DNA from: Streptomyces sp. NBC_00663
Lineage (GTDB): Bacteria; Actinomycetota; Actinomycetes; Streptomycetales; Streptomycetaceae
Length of the DNA: 64,000 nt
Direction: 5' to 3'
Assembly (NCBI RefSeq): GCF_036226885.1
Contig: NZ_CP109027.1
Coordinates: forward strand, 2,170,001-2,234,000
Position 1 is the stretch's first letter; each line of letters begins with the position of its first letter. Shown here piece by piece: positions 48,097 through 55,688 of this stretch. The translations under genes and the position numbers were made by a program. The notes under the pieces were generated by a model. It was not told the DNA's origin, searched no databases, and saw only the letters and a program-made list of their open reading frames with translations.

Positions 48097-48969
48097 TCAG
48101 CGGCTCACCGTCGTCTCCCGGTCCAGGCGGGACAGCTTCTCGGGGTTGCGCACGGCGTAGAGGCCGGTGATCAGGCCGTCGTCGACACGCACCGCCAGAA
48201 CGCTGTGGAGGGCGCCGTCCTGGCGGAGGGTGAGCGCGGGGTAGCCGTTGATCCGGGTCGGCGCGAGCGACAGCAGGCCCTTGACCCGGCCCAGTACCTC
48301 GGCCACCCGCTCGGCACCGACGATGGGTGCCGGCGCGGCCTGGACAACTCCGCCGCCGTCGGCGAGCAGGACGACGTCCGGCGCGATCAGGTCGAGGAGC
48401 CCTTGGAGGTCGCCCGTCTCGACGGCCCCGCGGAACGCGTCCAGGACGCCCCGGGTCTCGGCCGGGGAGACGACCTCGCGGGGCCGGCGGGCGGCGACGC
48501 GGGCGCGGGCCCGGTGCGCGATCTGCCGGACGGCGGCGGGGTTCTTCTCGACGGCCTCGGCGATGTCGTCGTATCCCAGGTCGAACACCTCGCGCAGGAC
48601 GAACACCGCCCGCTCGGTCGGTGTCAGGGTCTCCAGGACCAGCAGCATCGCCATCGAGACGCTGTCGGCCAGCTCGACGTCCTCGGCGACATCGGGCGCG
48701 GTGAGCAGGGGTTCGGGCAGCCAGGGGCCGACGTAGGTCTCCTTGCGGCGGCGCAGGGTGCGCAGCCGGGTCAGGGCCTGGCGGGTGGTCGTACGGACCA
48801 GGTAGGCGCGCGGCTCACGGACCGCCGTGTGGTCCACGTCCGCCCAGCGCAGCCACGTCTCCTGGAGGACGTCCTCGGCGTCGGCGGCGGAGCCGAGCAT
48901 CTCGTAGGCGACGGTGAAGAGCAGGTTCCGATGGGCGACGAAGGCATCGGTGGCGTCCTGGGTGTCCAT
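48097..48969 (-). CDS. ECF41-family sigma factor with fused SnoaL-like C-terminal domain
   Basis: 290-aa ECF sigma factor. Sigma region 2 (about 5-70: FTVAYEMLGSAADAEDVLQETWLRW), the ECF41 linker signature WLPEPLL (about 87-93), sigma region 4 (about 110-160: ERAVFVLREVFDLGYDDIAEAVEKNPAAVRQIAHRARARV), and a C-terminal SnoaL-like regulatory domain (about 170-285) with the family end-motif NPEKL. In ECF41 proteins the C-terminal domain replaces an anti-sigma factor. ATG 48969 chosen; a perfect ECF41-type promoter ends 9 bp upstream, implying autoregulation and a leaderless message. The partner gene (AhpD-like) is divergent, the typical ECF41 context. Confidence 0.95.
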   Translation of the reverse strand: MDTQDATDAFVAHRNLLFTVAYEMLGSAADAEDVLQETWLRWADVDHTAVREPRAYLVRTTTRQALTRLRTLRRRKETYVGPWLPEPLLTAPDVAEDVELADSVSMAMLLVLETLTPTERAVFVLREVFDLGYDDIAEAVEKNPAAVRQIAHRARARVAARRPREVVSPAETRGVLDAFRGAVETGDLQGLLDLIAPDVVLLADGGGVVQAAPAPIVGAERVAEVLGRVKGLLSLAPTRINGYPALTLRQDGALHSVLAVRVDDGLITGLYAVRNPEKLSRLDRETTVSR

Positions 48970-48977
48970 ACGCACAA

Positions 48978-49004
48978 GACGCCGCTCTCGGCGCACCTGT
49001 GACA
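48978..49004 (-). promoter_or_regulatory. Perfect ECF41-type promoter for the sigma gene
   Basis: On the minus strand TGTCACA (49004-48998), 16 nt, CGTC (48981-48978), identical to the motif reported for ECF41 targets (TGTCACA-N16-CGTC). The -10 element ends 8 bp from the ATG, so the transcript start falls at or next to the start codon. Confidence 0.8.
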
Positions 49005-49038
49005 TCCGCTGCCAGTGGCCTGCGTCACAACTCTCCGC

Positions 49039-49065
49039 TGTCACAAGGTCCGTGCGGCCGGCATC
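49039..49065 (+). promoter_or_regulatory. ECF41-type promoter (one mismatch) for the AhpD-like gene
   Basis: TGTCACA (49039-49045), 16 nt, CATC (49062-49065) instead of CGTC. It gives a leader of about 32-35 nt before ATG 49105. Confidence 0.65.
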
Positions 49066-49104
49066 TCGTGGTCGTCAAACGCATCCGACCGTGAGGACGA
49101 CGTC

Positions 49105-49590
49105 ATGGAACCCCGCTTCAACCTGTTCGACAGCCCGACCGCCGCGAAGATCGCCAAGCGCTTCTACAACGTCTCCCTGGCCCTGGAGGAGTCCACGCTG
49201 CCCAAGAGCCTGCGGGAGCTGGTGGAACTGCGGGTCGGCCAGATCAACGGCTGCGGCTTCTGCGTGGACATCCACATGAAGGAGGCGGCCGCGGCGGGCG
49301 AGAGCGTGCTGCGCCTCGGTCTCGTCTCCGCCTGGCGGCACAGCACCGTGTTCACGGAGGCCGAACGGGCCGCGCTGGCGCTCGCCGAGGAGGGCACGCG
49401 GCTGGCCGACTCGGCCCAGGGCGTCACGGACGAGACCTGGGCCGAGGTGCGCGAGCACTTCGACGACGACGAGGTGGGCGCGCTGGTCTGCGTCATCTCC
49501 CTGATCAACGCGGCCACCCGGATGAACGTGATCGTGCACAAGCAGGGCGGGGACTACGAGCCCGGAATGTTCACGTCCTTGTCGAACTGA
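49105..49590 (+). CDS. AhpD-like/carboxymuconolactone decarboxylase family protein
   Basis: 161-aa CMD/AhpD-type protein. The redox motif GCGFCVDIHMKEA (Cys-X-X-Cys then His, about 52-64) marks peroxidase-type members that detoxify peroxides with thiol partners. It is the standard partner and target of ECF41 sigma factors, here divergently encoded. ATG 49105 follows GAGGA. An in-frame start at 49015 would overlap the promoter and is rejected. Confidence 0.93.
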   Translation: MEPRFNLFDSPTAAKIAKRFYNVSLALEESTLPKSLRELVELRVGQINGCGFCVDIHMKEAAAAGESVLRLGLVSAWRHSTVFTEAERAALALAEEGTRLADSAQGVTDETWAEVREHFDDDEVGALVCVISLINAATRMNVIVHKQGGDYEPGMFTSLSN

Positions 49591-49608
49591 CCGACGGCGG
49601 CGCGGCGT

Positions 49609-50277
49609 TCAGCCGCTGCGCCGCACCCCCGCCGACACCGCGAACCGGCCGACCGCCCAGAACAGGGCGAGCGTGGCCAGCGCCATCCCGGCGACAAGCG
49701 TTGCGCCGCCCACGACCTTCTCGTAGTCGCGCTGGTAGAGCCCGTCGATGATGAACCGCCCGAGCCCACCGAGACCGACGTACGCGGCGATCGTGGCCGT
49801 CGAGACGATCTGGATGGCCCCCGACCGGATCCCGCTGAGCACCAGCGGGAGCGCGGCGGGCAGTTCGACCTGGAACAGCACCCCGGCCTCGCTCATACCC
49901 ATGCCCCGCGCCGCGTCCACCGGCGAGGGATCGACGGAGCGCATCGCCTCGTACGTCGTGACGAGGATGGGCGGCACGGCGAGGACGACGAGCGGCACCA
50001 TGACGTTCACCAGCCCGAACCCGTACAGCAGGGTCAGCAGCACCAGCAGACCGAAGGTGGGCAGCGCCCGCCACGCGGTGGCGACGAGGGACAGGGCGTT
50101 GCCGCCGCGGCCGTAGTGGCCGGTGACCAGCCCGACCGGCAGACCGATCAGGACGGCGAGGCCCAGCGCCTCCAGGGTGTAGCCGAGGTGTTCGGCGAGG
50201 CGGGTGGGGATGCCGTCGTAGCCGTGCCAGTGCGCGCCGTCGCTGAAGAACGCGTCGATGAAGTGGAACAAGTTCAC
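49609..50277 (-). CDS. Osmoprotectant ABC transporter permease (OpuCD/ProW-like)
   Basis: 222-aa inner-membrane permease, about five to six transmembrane helices, with AEHLGYTLEALGLAVLIGLPVGLVTGHYGRGG and the coupling loop VDAARGMGMSEAGVLFQVELPAALPLVLSGIR. GTG 50277 overlaps the TGA of the preceding permease by 4 nt (GTGA). The frame is open further upstream but there it is Arg-rich antisense-like sequence. Last gene of a three-gene operon. Confidence 0.9.
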   Translation of the reverse strand: MNLFHFIDAFFSDGAHWHGYDGIPTRLAEHLGYTLEALGLAVLIGLPVGLVTGHYGRGGNALSLVATAWRALPTFGLLVLLTLLYGFGLVNVMVPLVVLAVPPILVTTYEAMRSVDPSPVDAARGMGMSEAGVLFQVELPAALPLVLSGIRSGAIQIVSTATIAAYVGLGGLGRFIIDGLYQRDYEKVVGGATLVAGMALATLALFWAVGRFAVSAGVRRSG

Positions 50278-50975
50278 CAGACTTCCTTCGTCATCGTCCT
50301 CGAACTCGTCTTCGTCTTCGCACGCGTCACCCGGCGCGGCATCCATGGCGTCAGCACCAGTCGTACGACGACCAGGGCGCCGTCGGCGAGGAGTGCGAGC
50401 AGCGCCATGCTGAGCACGGCGTTCACGGCGAGCTCGGGCCGGTTGTAGATGTTGGCGTCGTTGATGAGATTGCCGAGGGCGCCCTGGTTGCCGATGATGC
50501 TGCCGATGCTGACCAGGCTGATGCTGGACACGGTGGCGACCCGAAGCCCCGCGATGATGGCGGGCACCGCGATCGGCAACTGAACCTGGACGTAACGGCG
50601 TACGGGTCCCAGGCCCATGGCGGTCGCGGCGGCGAGGGTCTCCTGCGGGACCGAGCGGACTCCGTCGACGATCGCCGGGACCAGCACGACGAGGCTGTAG
50701 ACGGTGAGCGGGATCATCACGGTCAGCTCGGTCTGGCCGGTGTAGTCGATGAGCAGGACGAAGAAGGCCAGCGAGGGGATGGCGTAGAGGATGGTGGTCA
50801 CCCACAGCACCGGCGGGTACAACCAGCGGAAGCGCACGCAGAGTTGGGCGAGCGGGAGCGAGATCAGCAGCCCGGCGAGCACGGGCAGGAGGGCCTCGCG
50901 CAGATGCAGGCCGACCAGGCCCAGCCAGCTGTGCTGGAGGTCGCTGGGGATGTCGAAGAGGCGGTCCCAGTTCAT
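50274..50975 (-). CDS. Osmoprotectant ABC transporter permease (OpuCB/ProW-like)
   Basis: 233-aa inner-membrane permease with HLREALLPVLAGLLISLPLAQLCVRFRWLYPPVLWVTTILYAIPSLAFFVLLIDYTG and the coupling segment AAATAMGLGPVRRYVQVQLPIAVPAIIAGLRV. ATG 50975 overlaps the ATPase stop (ATGA) by 4 nt. The basic C-terminal tail (MPRRVTRAKTKTSSRTMTKE) is unusual but small. Confidence 0.9.
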   Translation of the reverse strand: MNWDRLFDIPSDLQHSWLGLVGLHLREALLPVLAGLLISLPLAQLCVRFRWLYPPVLWVTTILYAIPSLAFFVLLIDYTGQTELTVMIPLTVYSLVVLVPAIVDGVRSVPQETLAAATAMGLGPVRRYVQVQLPIAVPAIIAGLRVATVSSISLVSIGSIIGNQGALGNLINDANIYNRPELAVNAVLSMALLALLADGALVVVRLVLTPWMPRRVTRAKTKTSSRTMTKEVW

Positions 50976-52081
50976 CCGGTGACCTTCGCGTCCGTTCGGC
51001 CCTCGGCGTGGGCGCCCCTGATCGCCCGGGCGATCGTCTGCTGGGACACCACGCCGGTCACCTTGCCGTCCGCGTCCACGGCCACGGCCCATCCGGTGGG
51101 CGAGAGCACCGCGCAGTCCAGCGCGGCCCGCAGCGAGTCGCTGCCGGCGACGAACGGGCGTCCGTAGGACAGCAGTTGGCCGTCCGCGGCAGCGAGGTCC
51201 TTCGGCCTGGTCCAGCCGAGCGGCCTGCCCTCGGCGTCCGTCACCAGGAGGAACTCGGCGCCGGTGTCCGCCCCCTCGGTGCCGCCGCCCGCGGTGACGA
51301 CGGGTGCCATGGTCAGTTCCAGCTCTGTGGACGGGAAGAAGGAGAGCCGCCGGACGCCCCGGTCCGCGCCCAGGAAGTCCTCCACGAACTCGTCCGCCGG
51401 GTGCGACAGCAGCTCCGCGGGCGGTGCGAACTGGGCGAGCTTGCCGCCGGTGCGCAGCACGGCGACCATCGTGCCGAGCTTGACGGCCTCGTCGATGTCG
51501 TGGGTGACGAAGACGATGGTCTTGCCCAACTCACCCTGGATCCGCAGGAGTTCGTCCTGAAGCCCCTTGCGCACCACGGGGTCGACGGCGGAGAACGGCT
51601 CGTCCATGAGGAGGACGGGCGGGTCGGCGGCGAGCGCCCGGGCGACGCCGACGCGCTGCTGCTGACCGCCGGAGAGTTGGTACGGGTACCGCTTGGCGAG
51701 CGAGCCGTCGAGCCCGACCCGGTCCATGAGCTCCCGGGCGCGCTCGCGGGCCTTGTCCTTCTTCCAGCCGAGCAGCCGGGGCACGGTCGCGATGTTGTCG
51801 ATGATGGTGCGGTGCTGGAAGAGGCCGGCGTTCTGGATGACGTACCCCATGGACCGGCGCAGGGTGTTGACCGGCTGCTGCCGGCTGTCCTGGCCGTCGA
51901 TGAGGATCGTGCCCTCGCTGGGCTCGATCATCCGGTTGATCATGCGCAGGGTGGTGGTCTTGCCGCAGCCCGAGGGTCCGACGAGGACGGTGATGGCGCG
52001 GTCGGGTATCTCCAACGAGAGCCGGTCGACCGCCACCGTGCCGTCCGGGTACCGCTTGGTGACTGAATCTATCCGTATCAA
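50972..52081 (-). CDS. Osmoprotectant ABC transporter ATPase (OpuCA/ProV-like) with C-terminal CBS-like region
   Basis: 369-aa ATPase. Walker [14 protein letters not shown]-loop YVIQNAGLFQHRTIIDNIA, signature LSGGQQQRVGVARALA, Walker B VLLMDEPFSAVDP, H-loop [13 protein letters not shown], all typical of betaine/proline-betaine importers. Residues about 260-369 resemble a CBS pair, which in OpuA-type systems senses ionic strength. TTG 52081 (MIRIDSVTKRYPDGT) is the first start in frame. The binding protein of this system is probably the gene at 42971-43936, since none is adjacent. Confidence 0.92.
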   Translation of the reverse strand: MIRIDSVTKRYPDGTVAVDRLSLEIPDRAITVLVGPSGCGKTTTLRMINRMIEPSEGTILIDGQDSRQQPVNTLRRSMGYVIQNAGLFQHRTIIDNIATVPRLLGWKKDKARERARELMDRVGLDGSLAKRYPYQLSGGQQQRVGVARALAADPPVLLMDEPFSAVDPVVRKGLQDELLRIQGELGKTIVFVTHDIDEAVKLGTMVAVLRTGGKLAQFAPPAELLSHPADEFVEDFLGADRGVRRLSFFPSTELELTMAPVVTAGGGTEGADTGAEFLLVTDAEGRPLGWTRPKDLAAADGQLLSYGRPFVAGSDSLRAALDCAVLSPTGWAVAVDADGKVTGVVSQQTIARAIRGAHAEGRTDAKVTG

Positions 52082-52286
52082 AACGCCGAATACCCTTCGG
52101 GTCTGGCAGGAGTTGCCCGCTTTCGGCCCCGTCGGGACCGGCCGTTCCGGTGAGTCTAGACCCGTCGTGTTTCGGACCTGCGAAGACGCCGTGCTCGCTG
52201 TGCGTGATCTGTGAGTCCGCTGATTCTCACCCTTCCCTCAGGACCGGCTCAGCGTTCCCCCAGAGACGGCCCGGATCGTCACCGCC

Positions 52287-54344
52287 ATGACGACCCTCGC
52301 CCCACCGTCGGCCCGAGAGCGCGGACACCGCGCCGCTCCCCCGGCCCGCAGCGACCGCCTGCGCCGTGTGTTCACCGGCGCGCCCGACGACCCCCGCTGG
52401 GCCCGCCCCGCCCTCTGGGCGGTCCTGGTCCTGGCGACGGCCCTGTACGCCTGGAACCTGTCCTCCGTCACCGGCAACTCCTTCTACGACGCGGCCGTCT
52501 ACTCCGGCACGAAGAGCTGGAAGGCGTTCTTCTTCGGGGCGTTGGACGCGGGCAGTTTCATCACGGTGGACAAACCCCCGTTCGCGCTGTGGGTGATGGG
52601 CCTGTCGGCTCGCGTACTCGGTTACGGCACCTGGCAGTTGGCGCTGCCGATGGTGGCCGTGGGGGTGGGCTCGGTGGCGCTGCTGTACCGCATGGTCAAG
52701 CGGGACTTCGGCGTGGTGGCGGCGACGATCGCCGCGCTGGCGCTCACCCTGACCCCCATCACGGTGGCCATCAACCGCGACACCAACCCCGACCCGATCC
52801 TCGTCTTCCTGATGCTCCTGGGCGCGGCGGCCCTGCTGAAGGCCGTGCGCACGGGCCGGCTGATGCCGCTGGTCTGGTCCGGTGTGGCGATCGGGTTCGC
52901 GTTCAACACGAAGATGATGCAGGCGTACGTGGTGCTGCCGGCGTTCTTCCTGGTGTACCTGTGGGCGGCGCGCGGCTCGCTCGGCCGGCGTATCCGCAAC
53001 CTGGCGGTCGGCACGGTGGCGTTGGTGGTGTCGAGCGCGTGGTGGATGGTCGTCGTGGACCTCATCCCGGCCTCCTCCCGCCCCTACATCGGCGGCTCGA
53101 CCGACAACACGGTGTGGGACCTGGTCATCGGCTACAACGGCTTCGGCCGGATCTTCGGGGCGAGTTCGTCGGTGGGCTCGCAGGGCAACGGGGCGAGCTT
53201 CGGCGGCGAGGCGGGCCTGTACCGGCTGTTCAACAGCATCATGGGCGGCCAGATCTCATGGCTGATCCCGTTCGCGCTGGTGGCGCTGGTGGCCGGCCTG
53301 GTACTGCGCGGCCGGGCCCCGCGCACGGACGCCAGGCGGGCGGCGCTGCTGCTGTGGGGCGGCTGGTTCGTCCTCCACTACGTGACCTTCGCACTGGCCG
53401 AGGGCACCTTCCACCCGTACTACGTCACGGCGATGGCACCGGGCATCGCGGCGCTGGCCGGGATCGGGAGCGTGATGCTCTACCGGGCGTTCGTTGAGGG
53501 TTCGGCGGCGAAGTGGGGCTGGGTGCTGCCGGGGGCGATCGCGGTCAGCGCGGTCTGGGCGGTCGTCCTGCTCCAGCGGGTGTCGGGCTCCGGGACGCTG
53601 TACACGGTGGCGGAGGTCGTCGCCGGGGTCTCGGGTGCGGCGGCGGTGTTGGGCCTGCTCCTTGGCCGCTTCATGAGGCGGCAGCGGTTGATGGGCTTCG
53701 CGGCGCTGGCCGCGGTCGTCGCCCTGCTGGCGGGTCCCGCCGCGTACTCGGTGTCGGCGGCGACGACCGCGAGCGCGAACGGCACGAATCCGACGGCGGG
53801 TCCGAACACGGGCGGTGGGATGGGTGGCGGGGGCGGTATGGGTGGCGACGGCGGTGAACGGCCGAGCGGAGAGGCTCCGACCGGTACGACCGGCTCCGAC
53901 GGCCAGCCTCCGTCGGGCAGCGCCTCGTCGTCCTCCTCCTCGTCCACCGAGTCCGATGCGCAGGGCGAGCGGAGTGGCAACGCCGGTGGCGGCATGGGCG
54001 GCGGAGGCACCCAGGTCTCGTCGGCGATGATCACGTACCTGAAGAAGAACCAGGACGGAGCGACGTGGCTGGTCGCGGTCGCCACCGACCAGACGGCGTC
54101 CTCGATCATCCTGGAGTCCGGCCAGCCGGTCATCTCCATGGGCGGCTGGTCCGGCAGCGACGACGCGATGACTCTCGCGAAGCTGAAGAGCCTGGTGAAG
54201 GCCGGCAAGCTCCACTACATCGTGATCAGCGACAGCGGCCAGGGTTCGTCGAACTCCGAGATCTCGACGTGGGTGAAGAAGAACGGGACGGCGGTGTCGG
54301 ACTACAGCGGGCTGTATCGGCTGGACGCTTCGGACGTCGGCTGA
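52287..54344 (+). CDS. GT39/YkcB-like membrane glycosyltransferase
   Basis: 685-aa polytopic protein of the ArnT/PMT-like (GT39) superfamily. About eleven transmembrane helices; the first extracytoplasmic loop has SVTGNSFYDAAVYSGTKSWKAFFFGALDAGSFITVDKPP, with the Asp typical of YkcB-type transferases, and INRDTNPDPILVFLMLLGAAAL follows. A Gly/Met/Ser-rich linker (about 500-570) leads to a small soluble C-terminal domain (ITYLKKNQDGATWLVAVATDQTASSIILESGQPVISMGGWSG). Such enzymes transfer a sugar from a polyprenyl-phosphate donor to cell-surface acceptors. ATG 52287. Followed by a strong terminator. Confidence 0.88.
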   Translation: MTTLAPPSARERGHRAAPPARSDRLRRVFTGAPDDPRWARPALWAVLVLATALYAWNLSSVTGNSFYDAAVYSGTKSWKAFFFGALDAGSFITVDKPPFALWVMGLSARVLGYGTWQLALPMVAVGVGSVALLYRMVKRDFGVVAATIAALALTLTPITVAINRDTNPDPILVFLMLLGAAALLKAVRTGRLMPLVWSGVAIGFAFNTKMMQAYVVLPAFFLVYLWAARGSLGRRIRNLAVGTVALVVSSAWWMVVVDLIPASSRPYIGGSTDNTVWDLVIGYNGFGRIFGASSSVGSQGNGASFGGEAGLYRLFNSIMGGQISWLIPFALVALVAGLVLRGRAPRTDARRAALLLWGGWFVLHYVTFALAEGTFHPYYVTAMAPGIAALAGIGSVMLYRAFVEGSAAKWGWVLPGAIAVSAVWAVVLLQRVSGSGTLYTVAEVVAGVSGAAAVLGLLLGRFMRRQRLMGFAALAAVVALLAGPAAYSVSAATTASANGTNPTAGPNTGGGMGGGGGMGGDGGERPSGEAPTGTTGSDGQPPSGSASSSSSSSTESDAQGERSGNAGGGMGGGGTQVSSAMITYLKKNQDGATWLVAVATDQTASSIILESGQPVISMGGWSGSDDAMTLAKLKSLVKAGKLHYIVISDSGQGSSNSEISTWVKKNGTAVSDYSGLYRLDASDVG

Positions 54345-54354
54345 CTTGCCTCGC

Positions 54355-54398
54355 ACACCGAGGGCGGGCTGCGATTCGCAGCCCGCCCTCGGTGTTTT
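54355..54398 (+). terminator. Strong rho-independent terminator of the glycosyltransferase gene
   Basis: Perfect 18-bp stem (54355-54372 with 54378-54395), 5-nt loop, then TTT. It separates the glycosyltransferase from the TIR/NACHT module, which therefore has its own promoter; TAGTGT at 54403-54408 is a possible -10. Confidence 0.92.
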
Positions 54399-54446
54399 CC
54401 AGTAGTGTCACGCCACCGGACGGGCATCGACGGCAAGTGAGGTCAG

Positions 54447-55688
54447 GTGCGGTTCTTCTTCAGCTACGCGCGTGCCGATCTAGTGGACCCGTTCCTCGAC
54501 CGCTTCTACGAGGATCTGTGCCTCGATGTGTCCACCAAGGGCGGCGTGCCTCTCGACTCGGTGGGTTTCATCGACCGGGAGCAGCCGAGCGGGGGGCCGT
54601 GGGCCGGCATGCTGAGTGAGGCCCTTGCGCAGTGCGAGGTCTTCGTGCCGGTCTACTCACCGCACTACTTCATCAGCGAGGTGAGCGGCAAGGAGTGGTC
54701 CGCCTTCGCCGCCCGCGTGGCAGCGCACGAACAGGCGACCGGCGTCCGCACGAAGAGCATCGTTCCGGTGTGGTGGCTGCCCTCTCGTGCCGAACTTCCG
54801 CCCGTGGCCGGTGGTTTGCATGACCCCCGGGACGCGTTCGGCGCGGACTACAAGAAGTACGGGCTCAGGACCCTGGTCCGGCGACCCAAGTACAAGGACC
54901 AGTATCTCGAATTCCGCGATCGCTACACCGACATGATCCTCAAGGCGGCGGAGACGCCCCCGGCGCCGCACCAGGTCCCCGACCTCCTCGCCCTGCCCAA
55001 CGCGTTCGCCATGGCCGAGCGACCTGCCCCGGCTGCCGGGCAGATCCCCGCCGCGCGCGCCGGAGGAGGCGCCAGAAAGGTGGTGTTCGTCGTGGCGGTC
55101 GGCCGACGGGACGACATGCTGAATGTCGAGCATGCCGAACTCGACCTGTACGGCGAGGAGTTGGTGGACTGGCGGCCGTATCATCCGGCCTTCTCCGGCA
55201 GCATCGTCGTACGGGCCCAGGGCGTGGCCTTCACCCGGGACATGGAATCTCAGGTACTGCCCGCCGACGACTCCCTGTTCACACTCCTCGAAGGACCCGC
55301 GGAACGCAGCTGTCTGGTCGTGCTCATCGTCGATTCCCGGGCGGTCGAACTGAACGCGTACCAGGAGCTGTTCGCCAGACTGGACCGGACCCGGTCCCGC
55401 AACTCGATCGTGCTGGTGCCCTCGGACCTGGACGAGCTGAGCAAGGGGCCGCGGGGCAGTGACCTCTACAACCGGCTCTATGCCAGTCTGGGCAACTGGA
55501 TGGACGCGGGGGGCGGCGCCTTCCGCGGCGACATGCCGTCGATGCAGGACTTCGAGCGGGTCCTCGGCCAGGTGCTCATCGAGATCCAGGGGCGCATCAT
55601 GCGCATGGCCGACGTCGTACGCCGCGTCAACGAGACCGGGCCGCAGTTCCGTCCGGTCCTCACCGGACCGGGAGGCCTGGGACGTTGA
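54447..55688 (+). CDS. FxsC-like TIR-domain protein, first gene of candidate immune module
   Basis: 413-aa cytoplasmic protein. An N-terminal TIR-like domain (residues 1 to about 140) starts RFFFSYARADLVDPF, has a box-2-like GFIDREQPSGGPWAGMLSEAL, then VFVPVYSPHYFISEVSGKEWSAF. Glu83 in GKEW sits where the NAD-cleaving Glu of catalytic TIR domains is found. The C-terminal half (about 208-400: VVFVVAVGRRD, YGEELVDWRPYHP, VVLIVDSRAVELNAYQELFARLDRTRSRNSIVLVP) resembles the FxsC C-terminal domain of FxSxx-COOH systems. No FxsA peptide or FxsB radical-SAM gene is present. GTG 54447 follows GAGG. Overlaps the next gene by 4 nt. NADase or adaptor role is inferred. Confidence 0.85.
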   Translation: MRFFFSYARADLVDPFLDRFYEDLCLDVSTKGGVPLDSVGFIDREQPSGGPWAGMLSEALAQCEVFVPVYSPHYFISEVSGKEWSAFAARVAAHEQATGVRTKSIVPVWWLPSRAELPPVAGGLHDPRDAFGADYKKYGLRTLVRRPKYKDQYLEFRDRYTDMILKAAETPPAPHQVPDLLALPNAFAMAERPAPAAGQIPAARAGGGARKVVFVVAVGRRDDMLNVEHAELDLYGEELVDWRPYHPAFSGSIVVRAQGVAFTRDMESQVLPADDSLFTLLEGPAERSCLVVLIVDSRAVELNAYQELFARLDRTRSRNSIVLVPSDLDELSKGPRGSDLYNRLYASLGNWMDAGGGAFRGDMPSMQDFERVLGQVLIEIQGRIMRMADVVRRVNETGPQFRPVLTGPGGLGR

